Assembly: GCA_963701675.1 (NCBI GenBank)
Contig: OY969623.1
Location: 620,001-684,000, forward strand
Origin: G963701675 sp963701675
GTDB taxonomy: Bacteria > Planctomycetota > Planctomycetia > Gemmatales > Gemmataceae
Reading direction: 5' to 3'
DNA: 64,000 bases
The notes beneath the pieces were generated by a model. It saw only the letters and a program-made list of their open reading frames with translations, was not told the DNA's origin and did no database searches. Below are positions 29,770 through 38,047 of this stretch, piece after piece; positions within the stretch are counted from its first letter, which is position 1; every line of letters begins with the position of its first letter. The position numbers and the translations under genes were made by a program.

Positions 29770-31239
29770 TCACGCGAACAACGACGTCACAGCCTGTGCC
29801 TGCACCAACTCCCGCGGCTGGTTGAGGTGGTTGTAGACTAGCGTGTGCGGGTCGATTCCGAATGCGTGATAGATCGTCGCCAGCAATTCACCGGGGTGTA
29901 CGGGATCCTTTCTTGGACCGGAGCCGGTCTTGTCTGATTCGCCGTGGACGTGGCCACGCTTGATTCCGGCGCCGGCGACGACGGCCGTATAGCAATAGGG
30001 CCAATGATCGCGTCCGTCGGGGCTATTGTCGTTGCCCGAAGTGCTTAGGCCTTTCTGTGGGCTGCGACCGAATTCGCCGACGGCGATAACGAGCGTCTCG
30101 TTCAGCAACCCCCGCTCATCCAAATCGGAAATGAGCGCCGAGAGTCCTGAGTCGAGCATCGGGCCTGCCTGATTCTTGATCCTCGGCAGCAGGCCCTGGT
30201 GGGTATCCCAGGAGTGATTGTCGCTGTTGGCCACTTTCGGCCAAACGACCTCCACGACCCGCGTCCCGGCTTCCACCAGGCGACGCGCCAAAAGGCAACT
30301 TTGCCCGAATGTGTTTCGGCCGTATTTCGCCCGAATCGTGGCCGGTTCTTTTCCGAGGTCGAACGCATCGCGCGCTCGGCCGGACAGCACCAGACTCAGC
30401 GCACGATCATAGTAGGTGTTCAAGTTATAGTCTTTGACGGCATTATCGATCGCCGGCATGCCTGCGTTGATCGCGTCCCGAAGTTTGGCGCGGCGTTGGA
30501 GACGACTTCCAAAAACCTCGGGCCGGAGCTTCAGGTCGTCGATCTTGATGCGGTCCATCTTGTTCATATCCATGTCATCCCCGTCGGGGAACAACGTGTA
30601 TGGATCGAACGCCCGGCCGAGGAAACCCGCGTTCCCGCCTTTACCGACGACATTGGATTCTTGTAACGGGCGTGGGAGAACCACAAACGGCAACATCGGC
30701 ACTTCGACCGGCTTCAACCGCACCAGTTGGGACCCAAAATTTGGAAAATCCTTTGGATCGGGCGGCTCAAGTTGCCCCGATGGACTGACCTTGTCTGTCG
30801 TGTACCCGGTCATCATCTGGTAAATCGCCGCCGTGTGATTGAAGAGGCCGTTCGGCGTATAGCTCATGGACCGGATCATCGTGAACTTGTCGTTCACCTG
30901 TGCGAGTTTGGGAAGGATTTCCGTGTATTTGACGCCGGCCAGTTTCGTCTCGATGGCGGAAAACGGGCTTTTCACATTATCAGGCACGTTGTCCTTCGGG
31001 TCCCAGAGGTCAAGATGGCTGGGGCCGCCTTGAAGGTAAACCATGATTATGCTCTTGGCCTTACCCCAACCTGGACCGCCGCTTGCCGCCTTACTGTCGG
31101 CGCGTGCTTGCAATTGAAACATCGAACCGAGGCTAAGGCCCAGCAGGCCAGAACCCCCGACCCGAAGCACGTCGCGGCGCGTCATGCCTAAGTGGCGGTC
31201 ACAAAGATCCTTACCGGGTTGGCCTGGGATGATGATCAT
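29770..31239 (-). CDS. DUF1501 family protein with Tat signal
   Basis: 489 residues. N-terminus MTRRDVLRVGGSGLLGLSLG is a twin-arginine signal peptide, so the protein is exported folded. The core has the DUF1501 (alkaline-phosphatase fold) features SIIMVYLQGGPSHLDLWDPK, the metal-like SYTPNGLFNHTAAIYQMMTG and VIAVGEFGRSPQ, DGRDHWPYCYTAVVAGAGIKRG. In planctomycetes this gene is nearly always paired with a DUF1549/DUF1553 cytochrome protein, as here (55 bp downstream of it). Enzymatic role not established. Confidence 0.9.
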   Translation of the reverse strand: MIIIPGQPGKDLCDRHLGMTRRDVLRVGGSGLLGLSLGSMFQLQARADSKAASGGPGWGKAKSIIMVYLQGGPSHLDLWDPKDNVPDNVKSPFSAIETKLAGVKYTEILPKLAQVNDKFTMIRSMSYTPNGLFNHTAAIYQMMTGYTTDKVSPSGQLEPPDPKDFPNFGSQLVRLKPVEVPMLPFVVLPRPLQESNVVGKGGNAGFLGRAFDPYTLFPDGDDMDMNKMDRIKIDDLKLRPEVFGSRLQRRAKLRDAINAGMPAIDNAVKDYNLNTYYDRALSLVLSGRARDAFDLGKEPATIRAKYGRNTFGQSCLLARRLVEAGTRVVEVVWPKVANSDNHSWDTHQGLLPRIKNQAGPMLDSGLSALISDLDERGLLNETLVIAVGEFGRSPQKGLSTSGNDNSPDGRDHWPYCYTAVVAGAGIKRGHVHGESDKTGSGPRKDPVHPGELLATIYHAFGIDPHTLVYNHLNQPRELVQAQAVTSLFA

Positions 31240-31294
31240 CGCTTAACTCCTTGAGTCGCTTCGTCCGCCATTATCGGTTTTGTTCAGTTCATTA

Positions 31295-34200
31295 TCAACG
31301 GTTAAACAGGAATGCCGGGCTGTTGATCAGTGCCCATGCAATGTCCTGAGCGCCGGTTAGCCTGGAGTTTGTTATCAGCTGAGTGCTTTGACCGACATCA
31401 TGTTGCAATTGGGCTAACGTCGGATCGACCGGCACCGGCTTACTGACCTCGGCCAATTGATCGCGTAGCTCCTTCAGTTTTGGATCCACCGGCAGCGGCT
31501 TCTTGCTCTCCGCCACCGCTTGCACACGCTTCTGGACTTCTGCGTCCGTGAAACGGAAGTACTTTAGCAAGTACTCCGTCTGCTTTTGATCGCGCTGATC
31601 GTTCGGCGTGTCAATGATCGTTCTTAGTTCGTCGGAAAGGCCCAATGGCAGCGGCGCCTTGGCGGCTGCGGCCGAAAGTCGAAAACGCCCGAGCGGGAAT
31701 TCCGGGCTGTTGTACTGGTGACTCATCGTGAACGTCAGGATCGCGCCGCCTTCGATGTCGATGGGCTCCTTCAGTTCGAACACGGCCCAATGAGAAACGC
31801 CAAAACGCGGCGACACCGCCCAACCCTTGTTGGAGTCCAACGCGCCGTCGATCGCCAATCCAACATCAAATTGGTCCTGGCTGAAATCGGCCTGGGCCCG
31901 CGAAAACCCAAGCTTTTTTACCTGGTCGGGCGCCGACTTGGGCGCAGCCGAGAGTTGGATCTCCGTCAACACGAAGTTGCCGTCCTGCGCTCTTCCAGGG
32001 CCGCCCCGTGGCAGGCGTTCGTCCGGCAACACTTCCAGTCGAATCGCGGTGATGCCACGCAGGTCCGTTCTCGCCACGACTGTGTAGGCGTCCTTTCCTC
32101 GCTTACCTGAACTCAATAGAGACAGATCGTCAAGTTTCGTAAGCTTGGCCCCGTTCGACGATTTGAAGACCGATGGGTTCAGACGCACCCAATCGGCGTT
32201 AGCGGATTGCTTCTTTTCCCATTCTGCGAGCACACCAGTTTCAAGTTGTTTAAGTTCCGCTTCGAGCTGTGCCGTCATCGCCTCCTTTTGCTTTTCTTGC
32301 TCCGCTACCTTGGGTGCTAGCTCCTTTTCATACGCATCTAGAGCCGACTTCGCCTGGGCAACGGCGCCTTCCCGATCTTTTTCCTGTTTGGCCCTGATGG
32401 GCGCCACTTCCGCCTCGCGCTTTTGCAAGGCTTCGACCAGTTTCTGATGGTCCGCTTCAACCGCTCGAATGGTGTCAATGCCCGATTTGATTTCCGCAGC
32501 GGTGGCGGGGCGATTGAGTATCCGCAGGAACAGCTCGTTAACGAGCTTCGTGTCGTCCTTCTCGTTCGCCACGAGCTTGGCGAACTCATTGTTCTGGTCG
32601 GCAATCGCATCTGCTATAGTCGGCCCGTTAACGAGCGCCATAACCGGTCCGAGTTGAAGCGTGTTAGTCCGTTCGCACTCGCAAGCGCTCTCACGCGGCG
32701 GCCGGCCCAATTTGCTTAAGAACCCGCTCGGTAGCTCCACGCCGCTGTCCGGCAGCGCCGCCGCCCGGGTTCCGACCGGCACACCAGGAAACTTCGACGC
32801 CGATCCCGTCACCCGATAAACGGCATCGAGCAGCACCTCCGCCTGAAGCCGTTTCGCATTGGCATGCGAGAAATTGATCTTGTCATCTTGGTTCCAAGGA
32901 TTCGTCGCGACGGAAAGCTGATACGTTCGCGACTTGCAGATTAGCCGCATAACATGCCGCACGTCAAATTTGTTCTCAATGAACTCTTGGGTGAGATAGT
33001 CGAGTAGCTCGGGATTGGTCGGTGGATTCCCGGCACGAATATCGTCGATTGGCTCGATGATTCCGACGCCGAACATGTAGCCCCAAATCCGGTTGACGTA
33101 GCTGCGAGCGAAGTAAGGGTTCGTCGGCGTTGTGATCCATGCCGCCAACTGTTGCCGGCGGGTGGCTTCCGGTGAAGCCTCGGCCTTTGTCTCATACGGG
33201 AACTTGGGCGCGGTGGCCGCGCCCGTGCGGTCATGCTTAACTTCCGCCCGGCCGTTGTCCGTGATGATCTCGTAGAGTGGTTTGGCGATCTCGACGTCGG
33301 TGCCGCCGATCTTCTGGTTTCCCGCCTTGGGGTCGGCCTGCAAATCGAGGTGCGCGAAGTAAGCCGAAGTCTGATAGTACTGGTCCTGGGTCCATCGCTC
33401 AAACGGATGGTCGTGACACTTATTGCAATTGAAGCGCACGGCGAGGAACAGATGAGTCGTGTTCTCCATCGTAGCGGTCGGTTCGCGCAAAACCTTGTAG
33501 TAAGACGCGGCCGGGTTGTCTTTGTTCGAACCGGAGGCGGTCAGGATGTTGCGAACGAACTCGTCGTAGGGTGTGTTCTTGGCGACTTCTTCCTTGATCC
33601 AGGTGCGGAAAGCGGAAGCCCCCGCTGGGCCAAGAAACTTACGATTCACCTGAAGCAGATCAGCCCATTTGTTCGTCCAGTAGTCGACAAACGCGTCGCT
33701 GCCGATCAATTTGTCGACGATCTCGTCGCGTTTGATGCGTGAATCACGGGCATCGGACAAGAACGCTCGAACTTCATCCGGGAGCGGCGGAAGTCCGGTC
33801 AAATCGAGGTACACCCTGCGGATGAACTCCAGATCGGTGCACTGATCCGACGGTTCGATCTTCATTCGCTTCCATTTCGCGGCGGCCAGTTCGTCAATGC
33901 GGTTGTGCGCCGGCGGTTGCCGCCATGCGAAACCCGCTCGATCACCCATGACGGTGAGGGTCGTCGCTGCGTACGCTCCTTCATAACGCGCCAGTACTGG
34001 TGCTTCACCTCGCCGCAACGCCGTCATTAGGCCACCAGGAGCGCTGGTGGCGACGTCGCTGTTTCCGCTTTCCAGGAAGGCTTCTCGGGTTACGTCACGG
34101 CGCGAACCGTTGGCAAACGTGGCTACGACACGCAGTTGCTGCTTATCGCCGATCGACTGCACGATGGGATTGGTCGGCGTAACCTCGATGGCCACTACGC

Positions 34201-36385
34201 GAGGCGACGTTACAGTCAGCCGCGCACCGTTGGCGATCCAATTCCGGAGGACGTCGTAATAAGGCTCGCCGGGCCGAGTCAGCACGCCGCCCACGTGCGG
34301 CGCCGCGCCGGTGGTCTTGAGCAGCATCAAACTGTCGTCCGGAGAAGCGATGTTGACCCGGCGACCCGACAAGTCGTCCGTCAAGGCGCGCACGTCAGAG
34401 ATCGGATCGTAACCACGTAACGAGAGCTTGAAACCATTTTTGCCTTGTGCCGAACCATGACAGGTCCCGGCCGTGCAACCAACACGTGAGAGCACCGGCA
34501 TCACATCGCGGATGTAGTCCACGTGATATTCCGCTTGGAATCCCGTGACATTCACCGGGACCGTGGCGGACTGACCTGCGACGGATACTTCGAGCTCGGC
34601 CTTGCCGTCGGCGATTGGGCGAACGAAACCGGTTCGCGACACACGGGCGACATCTGCCGGAAGCCGAAATTCCGCTGTGCGCGTCAAATCGACGAAGTCG
34701 CCGTTGTCCAAGCGTCCGGTAACCACGAGCTGCACGTAGTCGAATCGGCTGGACAGATCAATTGCCGACGGCGTGACTTCAAGCGCGGTCAGTTTCATTC
34801 CCGGCGATGGCTTTTCGTCAGGCGGAACGTTGTTGGAAGGACGAGAATCGTTCGCGGGCGCCACGGCTGGTTGTGCACTCGCCGTCGACTGAACCGTAAC
34901 CGGAGCTGGTGACAGCTCCTGTACGATCTTCCCGTTGGCCGCGTCGATGAGTCGAACCACACCGTCCGAGCCAGCGGCGGCAACCACCTTGCCATCTGGG
35001 CGGAATGCCACGGCGTAAACGCCGGCATTGGGAACTGCCGTGGCGGCGATCAATTTCACGCCTTCCGTATGGAACCCTTCTAGCTCGGCTTTTTCCTGCG
35101 GCGTACGGCTGGTTACTACCTTCGAGTTGATTTGTTTGATTTTCTCTGGCAGTGACGTGTCAAACTCGTAGCCGTAAATGTGCACCTCACCGGTTCCGTC
35201 CAGGCTGCTTCCGGCGGCGATGCGTTTGCCGTCACGGCTCACCGCGAGTCCGAAAATTCGGCCTTTCATCGGCGGCATTTGACGAATGAGCTGGGCGTCA
35301 TCGCCGATCACCCGTTTCGTCAGGCGTTGCATCCGATACACTTTGGCGACGCCGTCCGAGCCGGCCATGATTAGTTCATCCCGCTGAGGATGACGAGTAA
35401 TAGCTTGGATGCCGCCCTTCAACGCTCCTGGTGTGATGGACGTGATGTTGTCAATGAATCGTTGCGTCGACACTTCGATGAGCTTTGCCGCCATGTCGCG
35501 GCCGACTGAGACGAGATGTGTCCCATCGGCCGAGAATACGGTGTCCAGCACCCAATCGTTGTGTGACCCCTGATAGAGAACCTGTTCGCCGCTCTTGGCG
35601 TCGATCACCCGTACCGCATTGTCCGCGCATCCGAAGGCGATCTTTGACCCGTCCGGCGACCAACTCACCCCATATACAGTGTCAAATGTAACGGGAAGCG
35701 AGAGCGACAGTTTGCGCTTGGCGACATCCCAAATCTGGACCTCGCCCATTCGCGCCGGAAGTCCGCCGGTGACAGCGAGGAGCTGACCATCCGGTGAAAA
35801 ACGCACCGATTGGACTCGCTCCGCAAGGCCGACAAGCCGTGCGACCAACTTGCCGTCCCCTGAATTCAGCAGCATTACTTCGTGAAATCCAGCAACCGCC
35901 AACAGGCTTCCGTCCGGCGAAAAATCGAGCGATGCGATCACCGGCGGCCGGCTGTAGGTCGGCGGGTGCTCCATGTCGAACTTTGCAGTGGCGTTCGCCG
36001 GTGTGTCGTCGACAGCGCCTTCGACAATCCAGCGTTTGACGAATTCGATTTCGGAATCCGACAACGGCTTCTTACCTTCCGGCATCTTGGCCTTACCGTC
36101 GTGTGGCGTGATTTGTTCGAGCAGAAAACTCTTGTCGGGCTGCTTCGGCACCACGGCCGGTTGGCCTGATTGGCCACCGGCGAGGAGCTTGCTGAACACC
36201 GTCATCACGTACTCGCCGCGAGCCTTTGCCGGTTGGTGACAACCCTGACAATGTGCCTGGAAGATCGGGCGAATGTCCTTGTAGAAGCTCAGCGGCTTTG
36301 CGGCCTCTTGACCGTGCGCCAGCATCGGTGTGCCGACAAAGACTATCGCGACCGCGGTGATACTTGCGTTGCGGAGTCCGAGCAT
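31295..36385 (-). CDS. PSD1-type cytochrome, WD40, DUF1549/DUF1553 giant protein
   Basis: About 1,696 residues; start at ATG 36385 (MLGLRNASI) rather than 36448 because it begins a signal peptide (hydrophobic to LAHG). Order: c-type heme site CQGCH (~47), a WD40 propeller (residues ~150-480), a BIG2-type Ig domain, CTAGTCHGS heme-type motif, a second BIG2 domain, DUF1549 (NRIDELAAAKWKR then FIRRVYLDLTGLPPLPDEV), CNKCHDHPFERWTQDQYY, DUF1553 (NPYFARSYVNRIWGYMFGVG), a coiled-coil stretch rich in Lys/Gln, and a C-terminal domain with an NPCBM/discoidin-like character. Periplasmic, probably linked to polysaccharide or other polymer breakdown in this phylum. Paired with DUF1501. Confidence 0.85.
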   Translation of the reverse strand: MLGLRNASITAVAIVFVGTPMLAHGQEAAKPLSFYKDIRPIFQAHCQGCHQPAKARGEYVMTVFSKLLAGGQSGQPAVVPKQPDKSFLLEQITPHDGKAKMPEGKKPLSDSEIEFVKRWIVEGAVDDTPANATAKFDMEHPPTYSRPPVIASLDFSPDGSLLAVAGFHEVMLLNSGDGKLVARLVGLAERVQSVRFSPDGQLLAVTGGLPARMGEVQIWDVAKRKLSLSLPVTFDTVYGVSWSPDGSKIAFGCADNAVRVIDAKSGEQVLYQGSHNDWVLDTVFSADGTHLVSVGRDMAAKLIEVSTQRFIDNITSITPGALKGGIQAITRHPQRDELIMAGSDGVAKVYRMQRLTKRVIGDDAQLIRQMPPMKGRIFGLAVSRDGKRIAAGSSLDGTGEVHIYGYEFDTSLPEKIKQINSKVVTSRTPQEKAELEGFHTEGVKLIAATAVPNAGVYAVAFRPDGKVVAAAGSDGVVRLIDAANGKIVQELSPAPVTVQSTASAQPAVAPANDSRPSNNVPPDEKPSPGMKLTALEVTPSAIDLSSRFDYVQLVVTGRLDNGDFVDLTRTAEFRLPADVARVSRTGFVRPIADGKAELEVSVAGQSATVPVNVTGFQAEYHVDYIRDVMPVLSRVGCTAGTCHGSAQGKNGFKLSLRGYDPISDVRALTDDLSGRRVNIASPDDSLMLLKTTGAAPHVGGVLTRPGEPYYDVLRNWIANGARLTVTSPRVVAIEVTPTNPIVQSIGDKQQLRVVATFANGSRRDVTREAFLESGNSDVATSAPGGLMTALRRGEAPVLARYEGAYAATTLTVMGDRAGFAWRQPPAHNRIDELAAAKWKRMKIEPSDQCTDLEFIRRVYLDLTGLPPLPDEVRAFLSDARDSRIKRDEIVDKLIGSDAFVDYWTNKWADLLQVNRKFLGPAGASAFRTWIKEEVAKNTPYDEFVRNILTASGSNKDNPAASYYKVLREPTATMENTTHLFLAVRFNCNKCHDHPFERWTQDQYYQTSAYFAHLDLQADPKAGNQKIGGTDVEIAKPLYEIITDNGRAEVKHDRTGAATAPKFPYETKAEASPEATRRQQLAAWITTPTNPYFARSYVNRIWGYMFGVGIIEPIDDIRAGNPPTNPELLDYLTQEFIENKFDVRHVMRLICKSRTYQLSVATNPWNQDDKINFSHANAKRLQAEVLLDAVYRVTGSASKFPGVPVGTRAAALPDSGVELPSGFLSKLGRPPRESACECERTNTLQLGPVMALVNGPTIADAIADQNNEFAKLVANEKDDTKLVNELFLRILNRPATAAEIKSGIDTIRAVEADHQKLVEALQKREAEVAPIRAKQEKDREGAVAQAKSALDAYEKELAPKVAEQEKQKEAMTAQLEAELKQLETGVLAEWEKKQSANADWVRLNPSVFKSSNGAKLTKLDDLSLLSSGKRGKDAYTVVARTDLRGITAIRLEVLPDERLPRGGPGRAQDGNFVLTEIQLSAAPKSAPDQVKKLGFSRAQADFSQDQFDVGLAIDGALDSNKGWAVSPRFGVSHWAVFELKEPIDIEGGAILTFTMSHQYNSPEFPLGRFRLSAAAAKAPLPLGLSDELRTIIDTPNDQRDQKQTEYLLKYFRFTDAEVQKRVQAVAESKKPLPVDPKLKELRDQLAEVSKPVPVDPTLAQLQHDVGQSTQLITNSRLTGAQDIAWALINSPAFLFNR

Positions 36386-36880
36386 TCGATACCACCTCGG
36401 TACGGGAATAGGCCAATGAGGCAGCAAAGGGGGCAGGCTGGTTAACAACCCATAGTTTAGTTGGCCCAGACGTGTGTTTCAATCCAATCGGGGTGTAACG
36501 GCCGCTGCTGCGGCAATGCAGGCCGTTTGGTGGCCCGGGCAGAGCCCCGCTTTCCCGGGCTTCCCGATTGTCAGTGGCCGTGAGTGGCCAGGTGGCTATG
36601 GACCGCGATCGTGACCATAAGGTATTAACTGATAATACCTTGCGACGAGGCGAGTACGTGGCCATGTTCCTTGCCAATGGCCACGGACTTCCTGCCGGTA
36701 CGTATGTCGTGCGAGAAAGCGAGTAGCACGAACGGTAAATTCGGCAGACCTTACCAGTGCCCAACACCAATGCGGCCATTGTCGGCACCCGTCCCAAACC
36801 GGACACGCAGAACATCCGATAAACGGCTTAGACCGCCGGATGGAGTGCGCGGCGTGTCAGTCAAAGACAAGGAGTGTCCC
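36386..36880. other. Intergenic region with two palindromes, 495 bp
   Basis: Sits between two divergent genes. It contains a perfect 9-bp inverted repeat AAGGTATTA/TAATACCTT with a 5-base spacer (36619-36641), and another, CGTGGCCA/TGGCCACG (36657-36685, 13-base loop). These are candidates for operator or terminator sites. No coding feature is convincing; a GC-poor patch of TAATACCTT type stands out from the GC-rich surroundings. Confidence 0.5.
36619..36641. promoter_or_regulatory. Perfect palindrome, candidate operator
   Basis: AAGGTATTA-ACTGA-TAATACCTT, 9 of 9 paired, AT-rich in a GC-rich region, between divergent genes. A dimeric regulator could bind here. Confidence 0.4.
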
Positions 36881-38047
36881 ATGCATCTGGTGCGAAAGGT
36901 GTGCGCCGTCGGTCTAGGTTTGGCAGTAACGTGGAGTGGCGCTCGAGCCACGGAACCGACGCCCGACCATGGATGGAAAACTCAACAACCTTGCCCGCCT
37001 GTGAAGGTGCATCCTTGTCCGCCGCCACAGTATCCAAGTGTGACGCCTGCGCAGCCTGGTGCACCCGGAACACCGACCACGGATCCGTCGACGAGTCAAC
37101 AGCCGGCGGTACAGCCGCCGAGTGATGCATTTGCCCAAGGCGCTCAGACACCCGAGGCCGGACCAGGCGACGGCGGTAGCTACAATCCGCAGATGTTCGG
37201 CGACCTCGTCGGCTACATCGGCACCAAAGTCGTGACGGGACCGAACGGCGTCACTCGCAGCGTCAAGGTTCCGATAGGCTCGTCCGGCTCCTACAAGATT
37301 TCCGAGAACGAAAGTCCACGCCCGGTCGACCGCGTGTTCTTTAGTTACAATTTCTACGACAACGTCTTCCCGTCGCTCAATCCGGGATTTCCGGGCCTTA
37401 ACCTCCATCGCGAACTACTCGGCTTCGAGAAGACCTTCCTGGACGGCAACGCCTCGGTCGGCGTTCGTTTGCCGTGGTTCCAACTAACCGGCGCTTCGGA
37501 CGTTGAAGATTCATCAATCGGCGACCTCACCGTGGTCACGAAGTATGCGTTCGTTAACGATCGCTGCACTGGAGACGTGCTTTCTGCCGGTTTCTGCGTC
37601 ACGGTCCCGACCGGAGAGGACTTCGTGGATGCGTTCGGGGAGACGTTGCTGAACACGACGTTTCTGCAGCCGTGGGCCGGCTTCATCGCGAACCTGAACC
37701 AAAGCCTGTTCGTTGTCGGCTTTACGGCCGTGATCGTCCCGGTGGATAACGATGTGCCGACTTTGCTGACGAACGACCTTGCCGTCGGTTTTTGGCTTCG
37801 CCGCGGCGATCGTTGTGCACTCATCAACAGCATCGCTCCGGTATGTGAAGTTCACGTAACCAATCCGCTCAATCACCGTGGCTCGCAGAATCTTCCGGTT
37901 GGCTTCCCCGATATCGTCGACATGACCTACGGCGTGCACGTATTCACCAACGCGGGTTGGGGCATCAGCGCGGCTGTCGGACACCCGTTGACCGGCCCGA
38001 AGCCGTTCGACTTGGAGTGCATCGTCCAGCTTACGTACCGATTTTAA
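36881..38047 (+). CDS. Predicted outer-membrane beta-barrel protein
   Basis: 388 residues from ATG 36881, with AAGGAGTG at 36869-36876. Signal peptide (VCAVGLGLAVTWSGARA) then a Pro/Gln/Ser-rich linker (residues ~30-95, PCPP repeats). After that, alternating beta strands (VFFSYNFYDNVF, ASVGVRLPWFQL, SIGDLTVVTKYAFV, FCVTVPTGEDFVDAF, WAGFIANLNQSLFVVGFTAVI, LAVGFWLRR, VDMTYGVHVFTNAGWGISAAV) end in QLTYRF. The terminal Phe is the outer-membrane barrel insertion signal. The pattern resembles phenol-pathway/transporter barrels (MetA_deg type). Its stop at 38047 directly abuts the convergent ligase stop. Cargo unknown. Confidence 0.75.
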   Translation: MHLVRKVCAVGLGLAVTWSGARATEPTPDHGWKTQQPCPPVKVHPCPPPQYPSVTPAQPGAPGTPTTDPSTSQQPAVQPPSDAFAQGAQTPEAGPGDGGSYNPQMFGDLVGYIGTKVVTGPNGVTRSVKVPIGSSGSYKISENESPRPVDRVFFSYNFYDNVFPSLNPGFPGLNLHRELLGFEKTFLDGNASVGVRLPWFQLTGASDVEDSSIGDLTVVTKYAFVNDRCTGDVLSAGFCVTVPTGEDFVDAFGETLLNTTFLQPWAGFIANLNQSLFVVGFTAVIVPVDNDVPTLLTNDLAVGFWLRRGDRCALINSIAPVCEVHVTNPLNHRGSQNLPVGFPDIVDMTYGVHVFTNAGWGISAAVGHPLTGPKPFDLECIVQLTYRF

